Of a stretch of 64,000 nt of DNA, positions 9,379-17,205 are shown piece by piece (the stretch's first letter is position 1; the number at the start of each line of letters is the position of its first letter). Source of the DNA: Pokkaliibacter plantistimulans (GTDB lineage Bacteria; Pseudomonadota; Gammaproteobacteria; Pseudomonadales; Balneatricaceae). The stretch spans positions 1 through 64,000 of the forward strand of contig NZ_LAPT01000082.1 of NCBI RefSeq assembly GCF_003194385.1, read 5' to 3'. A program made the translations under genes and the position numbers. The notes under the pieces were generated by a model. That model had not been told where the DNA came from and made no database searches. It saw only the letters and a list, made by a program, of their open reading frames with translations.

Positions 9379-9968
9379 CGGCGGTGATTGCTATCAATGT
9401 GCTGATTGCAGCGGTAGCCGTGACGATGCTGATCGGATTGAAGCATCGTCAGACTTCATCAGTACACCCCACTATCTCCGCCCTGATGCTGGGTTATCTG
9501 GCGGTTGTGGCGCAAGGACTGGTCGAATGGCTGTTACCTGATGCAAAGGATGCACTGCACCTCAGCCGCAATCTGGTGAATTTTGTCGCGGTAAGTTTTA
9601 TAGGCTTTGGCGTACTCAGCCTCACCCTGACCAACCCATGGGCGAAAGCGATTTGGGGTAAAGGGCTGCTCGGGCTGATGGCCTGCTTTGAACTGTTCCG
9701 TCGTTTTGACTGGGCACTGCAGTGGCAGACCATACTATGGGTAATTACGGCGGGGGCGCTGTTACTGCTCGCCTGGAAAAGCAGAGGGATGGCCAAAGCT
9801 ATCCCTCTGTGCAACTTACTCACTGGTCTGGAGTTACTCTCCACCCCGGAAGTGGGCTTACTCCACAACACCTGGGGGCTGACCAGCTTTCTGCTGTTAA
9901 GTAGCGTAGCGGCCGGCCGCCTGCTGCTGGTACGACAGCTACCAGCTACTGAGCCAGACGTGCTCTGA
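9375..9968 (+). CDS. Small polytopic membrane protein of unknown function
   Basis: I do not recognise this family. The 197 residues contain about six hydrophobic segments (near 1-20, 32-52, 68-85, 95-108, 115-135 and 165-185) with short loops and no catalytic motif that I can see. The start codon lies inside the hemL stop (ATGA), so it is translated with hemL, a hint but no proof of a link to haem or envelope physiology. Its 3' end overlaps the convergent lipoprotein gene by 23 bases. Confidence 0.75.
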   Translation: MTAVIAINVLIAAVAVTMLIGLKHRQTSSVHPTISALMLGYLAVVAQGLVEWLLPDAKDALHLSRNLVNFVAVSFIGFGVLSLTLTNPWAKAIWGKGLLGLMACFELFRRFDWALQWQTILWVITAGALLLLAWKSRGMAKAIPLCNLLTGLELLSTPEVGLLHNTWGLTSFLLLSSVAAGRLLLVRQLPATEPDVL

Positions 9969-10617
9969 ACGGTAACCGCTCGGCTTCGCTGCGGGCAACG
10001 CTGAGCCCGCGGCTGGCCATCTCTCTGGCCTGATCATGCTGACCGGCCTTGTCATACAACCCCATCAGGGTGCGATAGACGTTGGGATCGCGTGGGTCCA
10101 GACGCAACGCTCGCTCGGCACGACTGATCGCCTGCCCCAGATCACCACTGCTGGCCATAGTGGTAGATTGACTGAGCAATGCCAGTACCGCTGGTGATGA
10201 GCTGCTCAGTGAGCTGGTACTGGGCAAACTGCTCTGGCCAGCACTGCCGGACAGTGCAGCACCGCCAGCCCCCACACCACTTTGCTCGCTGTTGATATCA
10301 CTATTGATCTCGCTGCTGAGATCCGAGCCTGAACTCAGATCAGCTCCTGAATTACTGTTCATGTCAGTACTGCCGGATACGCCCGTGCCCACCGTTACCG
10401 AACCGGAAACGCTACCGTACGAATCCAGCGGCATGGACTGCGCACTGCTTTCAACCTGCTGAACCTGCCTCTGCTGTGGCATGGCCGTCGCATCCACTAC
10501 TGGCACCTGTCCGGTTTGTACGGAACTACAGCCTGCCATGATTGCTGTGAACGCCAGCAATGCCAGTCCCCGCACACGAACTACTCTGGGCGCTGATGCA
10601 AACATCGTTGTACTCAC
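9946..10617 (-). CDS. lpoP: TPR lipoprotein, probable PBP1b activator (LpoP-like)
   Basis: Outer-membrane lipoprotein candidate. A signal sequence ends in a lipobox with the acylated cysteine at C30 (IMAGC). A Ser/Gly-rich flexible linker covers about 70-145. A tetratricopeptide region fills about 150-215 (AERALRLDPRDPNVY). The GTG start has a good GGAGG 6 bases upstream, inside the end of mrcB, and only 2 bases separate the two genes. In Pseudomonas the TPR lipoprotein LpoP encoded beside ponB/mrcB stimulates PBP1b. Position, architecture and spacing all support that role here; activation itself is inferred. Confidence 0.82.
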   Translation of the reverse strand: MSTTMFASAPRVVRVRGLALLAFTAIMAGCSSVQTGQVPVVDATAMPQQRQVQQVESSAQSMPLDSYGSVSGSVTVGTGVSGSTDMNSNSGADLSSGSDLSSEINSDINSEQSGVGAGGAALSGSAGQSSLPSTSSLSSSSPAVLALLSQSTTMASSGDLGQAISRAERALRLDPRDPNVYRTLMGLYDKAGQHDQAREMASRGLSVARSEAERLPFRARLAQ

Positions 10618-10619
10618 AA

Positions 10620-12968
10620 TTAGCCTCCAAACAAGCGTTGAAACCAGCTGCGTTGTTGCCCGTCATCATCGGGCTGCGCAGCAGGTGCAGAATGACAACT
10701 ATTAAACGTCTTGGGTTCTGAGCCAGGAATAAAAGGCAGCTGCCGTGCTCCGGGGCAATCCTGATCCGTCAGATTGCCACTGCTATCCACCCAGGCCTGA
10801 CTCAGGCCCGGTGCCAGAGCGGGTTGCCAGGCGGCAGGCTGAAGCCCCTTCATCATATCGATCCAGACCTGCAGTGCACCCGTCGCACCCGTCAGCGGAG
10901 TCGGTTGCGGGTCGTCCTTACCCAGCCACACTACACCCAGATAGTTTTCGGTGAAGCCGGCAAACCAGCTGTCCTTCTGATCATTAGTCGTACCAGTCTT
11001 CCCGGCAGCAAAGATGTCAGGGGTCAGCACGGTACGAATCTGCCGCGATGTTCCCTCATTCACCACCTGTTCCATACCATAGGTGACCAGCCCCATGAAG
11101 CGGGGATCGACCACCTGTTTGGGCTGGAAGTGCAGCGAAGACTCCTGCAACGGCTTGCCTTTCTCATCCAGTACCGCGGTCACCGCGCGCAAGGGCATAT
11201 AGAACCCCTGAGAGGCGATAGTCTGATACATCTGGGTTACTTCAAAAGGCGTCAGATCAATAGCCCCAAGTAATAAAGAAGGGACGGCATCAATCTGACT
11301 GGTGATCCCCAGTCGCTGTAACGTCTGGGCAATACGTGGCAGACCAACCGCCAGCCCGAGATGGGCCGTAGACTGGTTATAGGACTTTGCCAGTGCTTGC
11401 CACAGAGGCACCATGCCATGACTCTGGTGATCAAAGTTCTGCGGCTTCCAGCGTGTACCATCACCGGCCTTGATGTCTACCGGACCATCGTCCAGCGGCG
11501 TCGCCAGGTTATATTGCTGATACTCCTCCAGTGCCGACAGATAGACCGAAGGCTTGACCAGCGAGCCAATCTGACGGTGAGCATCCAGCGCCCGGTTGAA
11601 CCCCTGGAAGCGTGGATCACGCCCGCCCACCATGGCGAGAATCTCTCCCGTGTTGGGGCTGGTCACAATCATGGCCCCTTCCAGTCCTTCCAGACGCTTG
11701 CCATAGCGTTTGTCCAGCTGTGCAGTGACGTCCTGCAAACTGCGCTCGGCGGTATGCTGTACATAGGGGTCAAGGGTAGTGAAGACTTTCAGTCCGGCAC
11801 TGGTCAGGGTATCCGCATCGTAGTACTGCTGAAGCTGTTGTCTGACCAGTTGCATAAAAGCAGGGTAGCCTCCTTTCGAGCGCAGCGGCACATCACTGAC
11901 ACCCAACGGTTGCTTGGCCCAGCCCTCGGCATAGGACTGCGGCATGATGCCCTGATCGGCCAATACCTGCAGCACCACATTGCGCCGCTCGGTAGCGGTA
12001 TTAGGATTACGTCGAGGATTGTATAGCGATGGCCCCTTCACCATCCCCACCAGCAAACTGATCTGCGCAGGATTCAGCTCGTTTACAGGCTGGCCGAAAT
12101 AGAACAGGCTGGCCTGACCAAAGCCATGAATGGCACGAGAGCCATCCTGCCCCAGGTACACCTCATTCAGATATGTCTCAAGGATCTCCTGTTTGCTGTA
12201 ATGCATCTCCAGCAGCAGGGCCATGGGCGCCTCACGCAGTTTACGAATCAGGCTGCGGCTGTTGTCATCCAGATAAAAGTTCTTGACCAGCTGCTGGGTC
12301 AGGGTGCTGCCACCCTGAACAAAACGCCCGGCGCGAATATTGGCCAGCATGGCGCGGGTAATTCCACGCAATGAAATGCCCCAGTGGGAATAGAAGTTAC
12401 GATCCTCGACGGCGATCAAGGTAGAGACCAGCAGCGGCGGTACATCTTTCAGTGTGACCAGTTCACGATCTTCATTCTTACTGGGATAGAAACCACCAAT
12501 CAGCTGAGGCTCCAGACGCATCAGGGGCAAGTCATGACCTTTGCCATCCCGCAGCGCCTGAACCCGGCCATTAGCCAGCTCGACCTCACCCAGCTGAGCA
12601 GGCTCGCGACCATCGGCAAAATTGAAGCTGCGGCCATAGATCACAAAGTCGCCCGCACCTTTACGCTGCACCTGTCCAACACTGTCGACCTTGTCTACCA
12701 GACGATAGCCCAGTGCCGCCAGCTCGGCACTCAGGCGCTTGTCAGTCAGGCTGAGGCCGGCATAGATTTCCAGAGGACGGGCATACACCTTGGCGGGAAT
12801 AGCCCAGCGTTTGCCCTCAAACTTTTCGACTATCTGCGCATCGAGATAGGCCATCACTCCGGCAAGTACGACCACACCGACCAGCATCAGCTTTATTAAC
12901 AGCCCTAACCATGATCTTCCCTTTGCTGACTTGCGAGCGGCTGGCTTCTTGTTCGGCTTCTTACTCAT
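10620..12968 (-). CDS. mrcB: Bifunctional penicillin-binding protein 1b
   Basis: Class A PBP that polymerises glycan strands and crosslinks peptides. The 782 residues hold a basic cytoplasmic tail, one membrane anchor (about 20-43), a UB2H-like region (about 60-150), the GT51 domain with catalytic E188 in VEDRNFY, and a transpeptidase domain. The transpeptidase domain has S469xxK472, S529-Y-N531 and K657TG. The UB2H region marks it as PBP1b rather than PBP1a. It is transcribed ahead of the LpoP-like lipoprotein gene and divergently from the Rieske gene. Confidence 0.96.
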   Translation of the reverse strand: MSKKPNKKPAARKSAKGRSWLGLLIKLMLVGVVVLAGVMAYLDAQIVEKFEGKRWAIPAKVYARPLEIYAGLSLTDKRLSAELAALGYRLVDKVDSVGQVQRKGAGDFVIYGRSFNFADGREPAQLGEVELANGRVQALRDGKGHDLPLMRLEPQLIGGFYPSKNEDRELVTLKDVPPLLVSTLIAVEDRNFYSHWGISLRGITRAMLANIRAGRFVQGGSTLTQQLVKNFYLDDNSRSLIRKLREAPMALLLEMHYSKQEILETYLNEVYLGQDGSRAIHGFGQASLFYFGQPVNELNPAQISLLVGMVKGPSLYNPRRNPNTATERRNVVLQVLADQGIMPQSYAEGWAKQPLGVSDVPLRSKGGYPAFMQLVRQQLQQYYDADTLTSAGLKVFTTLDPYVQHTAERSLQDVTAQLDKRYGKRLEGLEGAMIVTSPNTGEILAMVGGRDPRFQGFNRALDAHRQIGSLVKPSVYLSALEEYQQYNLATPLDDGPVDIKAGDGTRWKPQNFDHQSHGMVPLWQALAKSYNQSTAHLGLAVGLPRIAQTLQRLGITSQIDAVPSLLLGAIDLTPFEVTQMYQTIASQGFYMPLRAVTAVLDEKGKPLQESSLHFQPKQVVDPRFMGLVTYGMEQVVNEGTSRQIRTVLTPDIFAAGKTGTTNDQKDSWFAGFTENYLGVVWLGKDDPQPTPLTGATGALQVWIDMMKGLQPAAWQPALAPGLSQAWVDSSGNLTDQDCPGARQLPFIPGSEPKTFNSCHSAPAAQPDDDGQQRSWFQRLFGG

Positions 12969-13040
12969 GAGTTCGCGATTTCACCCTTGGCTTCCGATAT
13001 CCTTACCGCGCCCATCATACCGGTCACCTGGAGATACGTC

Positions 13041-13370
13041 ATGTTCTTACTCTGCCCGCTGGAGCAGCTTGTCGAGGGAAAAAGCCGTGGTTTTCAGCGC
13101 AATGGAATAGCCATTGTTGCCGTACGCAAGAACCAGCAAGTCTACGCCTACGTGAACCGCTGCCCGCATCGAGGCATCCCGCTGGAATGGCAACCGGATG
13201 ACTTCCTCGACTACAGTGCTGAATTTATTCAGTGTGCAACACACGGCGCCTTATTCAGCATCAGCAGTGGCGAATGCATTGCCGGCCCCTGTGTCGGGCA
13301 GGGATTAGAGCCACTGCAGGTCAGTATCGACGCGCAGCAGCAAGTATGGGTTAACGAGCTGGACGACTGA
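13041..13370 (+). CDS. Small Rieske [2Fe-2S] protein
   Basis: A 109-residue stand-alone Rieske domain. The cluster ligands are C41-x-H43 (CPHRG) and C65-x2-H68 (CATHGALF). The ATG at 13041 is chosen because GGAGA lies 6 bases before it and the Rieske fold starts directly; an upstream ATG at 12987 would add 18 residues and has no such site. No oxygenase or reductase partner is adjacent. Such small proteins can be ferredoxins for oxygenases or NirD-like subunits, but the true partner is unknown. Its end overlaps convergent sfsA by 20 bases. Confidence 0.83.
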   Translation: MFLLCPLEQLVEGKSRGFQRNGIAIVAVRKNQQVYAYVNRCPHRGIPLEWQPDDFLDYSAEFIQCATHGALFSISSGECIAGPCVGQGLEPLQVSIDAQQQVWVNELDD

Positions 13371-14082
13371 TGGGCGCCATCAGCAAGACCGGCAGTTCCT
13401 TATGCAACTGCATACCTTCTTCACTGAAGGCTACCTGCCAGGCCAGCACCTCGACTCCCTGCTCAGCCACCTCCAGCAGTAAACGGGCATAGTCAGGGTC
13501 GATGTGCCAGGCCGGAGTGACGCTGTCGATGCCACTATGACAGACGCAAAAGAAGATCACTGCACGCTTGCCTTCCTCCACCATAGCTGCCAGCTCACGC
13601 AGGTGCTTGCTGGCCCTCACACTGACCGCATCGGGGAAATAACCCAGACCGCCTTCCTTCAAAGTCACACTCTTGACCTCGATAAAACAGTCTGCCTGCG
13701 CTCCGTCCTGTAACAACAAATCAATCCGGCTGTTTTCATGACCGTATTTCACCTCTCGCCGTACCTGCCGGTAGCCGGATAATGTCGGGATGTCACCCGC
13801 AATGACCGCCTCTTCCACCAGACGATTGGCACGCTGCGTGTTGATACAGGCAACCTCACCCGGGGCCGTTTCGACCAGCTCCCAGGTACAGGGAAGTTTG
13901 CGTCTCGGGTCTTCCGAGTCCCAGAACCAGACCTTACTCCCCTCCTCGCCGCAGTTACGCATGGAACCGGTATTCGCACAGTGTAGGGTCAGCAGCCGAC
14001 CATCATCAGTAACAATATCGGCCAGAAAACGTTTGTAGCGTTTAATCAGTCGCCCCTGCTGCAACGGCTTCGGCCATTTCAT
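13351..14082 (-). CDS. sfsA: SfsA family protein (sugar fermentation stimulation)
   Basis: The 243 residues show the SfsA landmarks: the RYKRFLADI N-terminal strand, HCANTGSM near 34-41, SRIDLLL and FIEVKSVTL. The family has an OB-fold plus a nuclease-like domain. In E. coli it affects maltose gene expression, but the molecular activity remains poorly defined. Its ATG overlaps the stop of the upstream aminotransferase gene (4 bases), so they form one operon, an arrangement seen beside dksA in Pseudomonas. Confidence 0.94.
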   Translation of the reverse strand: MKWPKPLQQGRLIKRYKRFLADIVTDDGRLLTLHCANTGSMRNCGEEGSKVWFWDSEDPRRKLPCTWELVETAPGEVACINTQRANRLVEEAVIAGDIPTLSGYRQVRREVKYGHENSRIDLLLQDGAQADCFIEVKSVTLKEGGLGYFPDAVSVRASKHLRELAAMVEEGKRAVIFFCVCHSGIDSVTPAWHIDPDYARLLLEVAEQGVEVLAWQVAFSEEGMQLHKELPVLLMAPISRPAR

Positions 14083-15296
14083 GCCTGACAGCCCCCGATA
14101 AAGCGGCGAATGCGCTCTACTGCTCGCTGTAAATTAGTCATGGACGTGGTGTAGGCAAAGCGAATGTAGCGCTCTGCATGATGACTGCCGAAATCCAGCC
14201 CGGGGGTAATCGCTACGCCCTCTGCTTCCAGCAAGTCAAAGCAGAAGCGGAATGTATCATCAGTCAGTGCAGAGGCATCTGCGTAAATATAGAAGGCCCC
14301 CTGAGGCGCAAAGGGGATATGCATGCCCAACTCCCGCAACGCAGGCAGTAAATAATCGCGCCGTTCTGCAAAAGAGGCGCGGCGTTGCTCCAGAATCGCC
14401 AGCGTGTCAGCCTCAAAACAGGCCAGTGCGGCGTACTGGGCTACGCTCGGTGCAGATATATACAGATTCTGCGCCAGCTTCTCCAACTCCGGCACTGCCG
14501 CTTGCGGTGCCACCACCCAGCCCAGCCGCCAGCCAGTCATGCCAAAGTATTTGGAGAAGCTGTTGAGCACAAAGGCATCGTCATCCACCTGCAGCACAGA
14601 GGGAGCCTCCATTCCGTAGCTCAGGCCGTGGTAGATTTCATCCACCAGAAGATGCCCACCCAATTCGCGCACGGTATCACAGAGCGCGCGTAAATCCGCT
14701 TCAGCAATGACGACACCTGTTGGATTAGCCGGCGAGGCCAACAACAATCCGGCGCAAGACTTATCCCAGGCAGATCGCACCGCATTCGGAGTAAGACAAA
14801 AACCATTATCCGGCTCGGTGGGCACCAGTTTGGCCCGCGCCTCGACCAGACGCAGGAACTGGCGGTTACAGGGATAGGCAGGATCCGCCATCATCAGCGT
14901 CTTGCCAGGATCAACCAGTAACGCAGACAGTAGCAGCAAAGCCCCAGATCCACCCGGCGTGACCACGACACGGGCGGGATCAAGGTCAAGGTCGTATCGC
15001 TGCCTATAAAAAGAAGCAATAGCCTGACGCAATGGCTGAATCCCCAATGCCGGGGTGTACTGCGTCAATCCGTCCGCCAACGCCTGCTGACCAGCTCGCA
15101 CTATGGGCTCAGCGGTAGAGAAATCGGGCTCGCCGATCTCCATATGGATCACATCCCGCCCCGACGCCTCCAACTCTTTGGCACGACGCAACAGGTCCAT
15201 CACCTTGAAAGACTGAATATCTGCGACTCGCTGTGCCCAAGGGGTCGTCTGCTTCTCCACGCTACTCTCCGTCATTACTGCTTTGATACCTGCCAT
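14079..15296 (-). CDS. Class I/II PLP-dependent aminotransferase
   Basis: Fold-type I aminotransferase of up to 405 residues. The Schiff-base lysine is K249 in NSFSKYFGMTGWRLGW. Other PLP contacts are ASPANPTG (188-195) and VDEIYHGL (219-226). It resembles the aspartate/aromatic and alanine-type subgroup; the substrate is unknown. A second in-frame ATG seven codons later is equally possible, because neither start has a strong ribosome-binding site. It is co-translated with sfsA. Confidence 0.9.
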   Translation of the reverse strand: MAGIKAVMTESSVEKQTTPWAQRVADIQSFKVMDLLRRAKELEASGRDVIHMEIGEPDFSTAEPIVRAGQQALADGLTQYTPALGIQPLRQAIASFYRQRYDLDLDPARVVVTPGGSGALLLLSALLVDPGKTLMMADPAYPCNRQFLRLVEARAKLVPTEPDNGFCLTPNAVRSAWDKSCAGLLLASPANPTGVVIAEADLRALCDTVRELGGHLLVDEIYHGLSYGMEAPSVLQVDDDAFVLNSFSKYFGMTGWRLGWVVAPQAAVPELEKLAQNLYISAPSVAQYAALACFEADTLAILEQRRASFAERRDYLLPALRELGMHIPFAPQGAFYIYADASALTDDTFRFCFDLLEAEGVAITPGLDFGSHHAERYIRFAYTTSMTNLQRAVERIRRFIGGCQA

Positions 15297-15706
15297 TGTT
15301 CAGCCTGGCAGCGGTGCTACTTACAGCCCTGCTAAGCTCACTCGCCGAATCTGCAACCTGCTTGCCAGACAACCGGAAGCTACCACTCTGCGCAGCATCT
15401 CCTGAACAATTTCATCAAACATGCGTTGGTTATACACTCTGTTATCTGGATCAGCCGCGGTGGGCATTGTGAGATATTCACCCGTCACATGCCAGCCAAC
15501 CAAAGTTACACAGAGCAACACCGTGGCATTCAGCAGAGGCTCCAATAAGGAGGTTCACTTCCCTACAACTAAGCGCTAAATTGCCAAATTAGCTATGGAG
15601 TAACAGGATAATATCTGGTAGCTTGTTTCGCCTTTGCGATAGGCGCTCTTTATTCATGCAAATATTGAGCGGCCTGTAACAGCTAAGTGATCAGTGAGGC
15701 TGTCCT
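15297..15706. other. Intergenic region upstream of dksA
   Basis: A 410-base gap between the divergent aminotransferase and dksA genes. A short hairpin, CGCCT...AGGCG, is near 15626-15645, in what would be the dksA leader. A TTGCCA at 15581 and GATAAT at 15607 are spaced too widely (20 bases) to be called a promoter. GAGG precedes the dksA start. A 74-codon minus-strand frame exists, but nothing supports it as a gene. Confidence 0.5.
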
Positions 15707-16138
15707 ATGCCGAATACTAATTCCTCTTTTTTGAACAACTTTCAGCCCTATCAGGCCAAGGCTGACGAGGAATATATGAACGAGGCCCAAAAGGCCCACT
15801 TCACCAAAATCCTTATGGGCTGGAAGAAAGAGCTGATGGAGGAGGTCGACCGTACCGTTCACCATCTGCAGGAAGAAGCTAACAACTTCGCCGACCCCAA
15901 TGATCGTGCCAGCCAGGAAGAAGAGTTCAGTCTTGAGCTACGTGCACGTGATCGTGAACGCAAGTTGACCAAAAAAATCAACGAAACGCTGGAGCGTATC
16001 GAGAAGGATGATTATGGTTACTGCGAATCTTGCGGCATCGAAATCGGCATCCGCCGACTGGAAGCCCGTCCGACTGCCACGCTTTGCATTGACTGCAAAA
16101 CGCTGGCAGAGATGAAAGAGAAACAGATGGGGGGCTGA
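15707..16138 (+). CDS. dksA: RNA polymerase-binding transcription factor DksA
   Basis: Binds the RNA polymerase secondary channel and, with ppGpp, represses rRNA promoters and activates amino-acid promoters. The 143 residues comprise a coiled-coil with the tip acidic residues D63 and D66 ([14 protein letters not shown]) and a four-cysteine zinc finger, C106-C109-C127-C130. The first ATG is kept; the length is close to E. coli DksA (151). A strong terminator follows, so gluQ probably depends on read-through or its own promoter. Confidence 0.97.
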   Translation: MPNTNSSFLNNFQPYQAKADEEYMNEAQKAHFTKILMGWKKELMEEVDRTVHHLQEEANNFADPNDRASQEEEFSLELRARDRERKLTKKINETLERIEKDDYGYCESCGIEIGIRRLEARPTATLCIDCKTLAEMKEKQMGG

Positions 16139-16151
16139 GCCTCTGCAGGAA

Positions 16152-16182
16152 AAAGGCGATCACTATGGTCGCCTTTCTTCTT
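16152..16182 (+). terminator. Intrinsic terminator after dksA
   Basis: An 8-bp stem, AAAGGCGA/TCGCCTTT, with a 9-base loop followed by a pyrimidine/T-rich run (CTTCTTTCT). It starts 14 bases after the dksA stop. Confidence 0.8.
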
Positions 16183-16296
16183 TCTACCCCACCGCACCTG
16201 ATACTCTCTTCCCACCTGCAGACAACCTTAAAAGAGGGTATGTATAACATGCTCGCTGTTTATTCCTGCTTTTCGCCATCTGTTAGCTAACCACCT

Positions 16297-17205
16297 ATGT
16301 CTGGCTATATCGGACGCTTTGCCCCCTCCCCTACCGGCCTGTTGCATTTCGGTTCGTTGCTGGCAGCACTGGCCAGCTATCTTGATGCTCGTGCTCATCA
16401 AGGGTTATGGCTGGTACGCATCGAAGATCTGGACCCACCAAGAGAAATGCCCGGCGCAGCAGCGCATATTCTGCGCACCTTGGAACGCCTGCAGCTACAT
16501 TGGGATGGCCCTGTCCGTTATCAGCACCAGCAACATGAACGCTATCAGGCAGCGATTGATATCTTATTGACCCAGCAACAGGCTTACCCTTGCAGTTGCT
16601 CACGCAAACAACTGGATCAACGGCATGTGAGTCGAGGCCCCCAGGGGCAGGTGTATGACCGCTACTGCCTGACGCACCCTCCTGCTGCCGGTAACGCCTG
16701 CGCCATCCGACTCAAGGTGGAGCAGACACGTTGCCGTTTCATCGACCGTGTACAGGGGCCCGTTGAGTATGATTTCGCTAGCCTGGGAGATGTCGTCATC
16801 AAACGCAAGGACGGCCCCTTCGCTTATCAGCTGGCGGTAGTACTGGATGATGCTGAGCAGGGCATTACCCATATCGTCCGGGGTAGTGACCTGCTCGACT
16901 CGACCCCCTGGCAGGTGTCTCTGCAGCAGGCTTTGGCCCTTCCTCACCCCAGCCATGCTCACATCCCGGTTATCGTCAACAACGACGGGCAGAAGCTCAG
17001 CAAACAGACGTTTGCCCAGCCACTGGATGCCAAAGACAGCAGCCAGCTGATCTGTGCCGCATTGGACTGCTTGCATCACCCACTTCCTGACGAACTTCGT
17101 AAGGCTCCCGTACCTGAGCAGCTGGCATGGGCCGTGCGACACTGGCGGATTGCACACCTGCCTGCCGAACTAACCTTCCACCATCCGTACTGGGGAAAGC
17201 GCTGA
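16297..17205 (+). CDS. gluQ: Glutamyl-Q tRNA(Asp) synthetase
   Basis: GluRS paralogue lacking an anticodon-binding domain; it glutamylates the queuosine base of tRNA-Asp. The 302 residues show APSPTGLLHFGSL (HIGH-like), the cysteine zinc site CSCSRKQ with a later YC, and KLSKQ as the KMSKS equivalent. The gene lies downstream of dksA, as in many gammaproteobacteria. Its stop overlaps the cbrA start by one base (TGATG), so cbrA is probably translationally coupled to it. Confidence 0.95.
   Translation: MSGYIGRFAPSPTGLLHFGSLLAALASYLDARAHQGLWLVRIEDLDPPREMPGAAAHILRTLERLQLHWDGPVRYQHQQHERYQAAIDILLTQQQAYPCSCSRKQLDQRHVSRGPQGQVYDRYCLTHPPAAGNACAIRLKVEQTRCRFIDRVQGPVEYDFASLGDVVIKRKDGPFAYQLAVVLDDAEQGITHIVRGSDLLDSTPWQVSLQQALALPHPSHAHIPVIVNNDGQKLSKQTFAQPLDAKDSSQLICAALDCLHHPLPDELRKAPVPEQLAWAVRHWRIAHLPAELTFHHPYWGKR

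Noticed and set aside
11361-12026. 221-codon frame antisense to mrcB
   Set aside because: Shadow of the transpeptidase domain; no motif.
15321-15545. 74-codon minus-strand frame upstream of the aminotransferase
   Set aside because: No ribosome-binding site, no recognised motif, and composition like the intergenic DNA around it.
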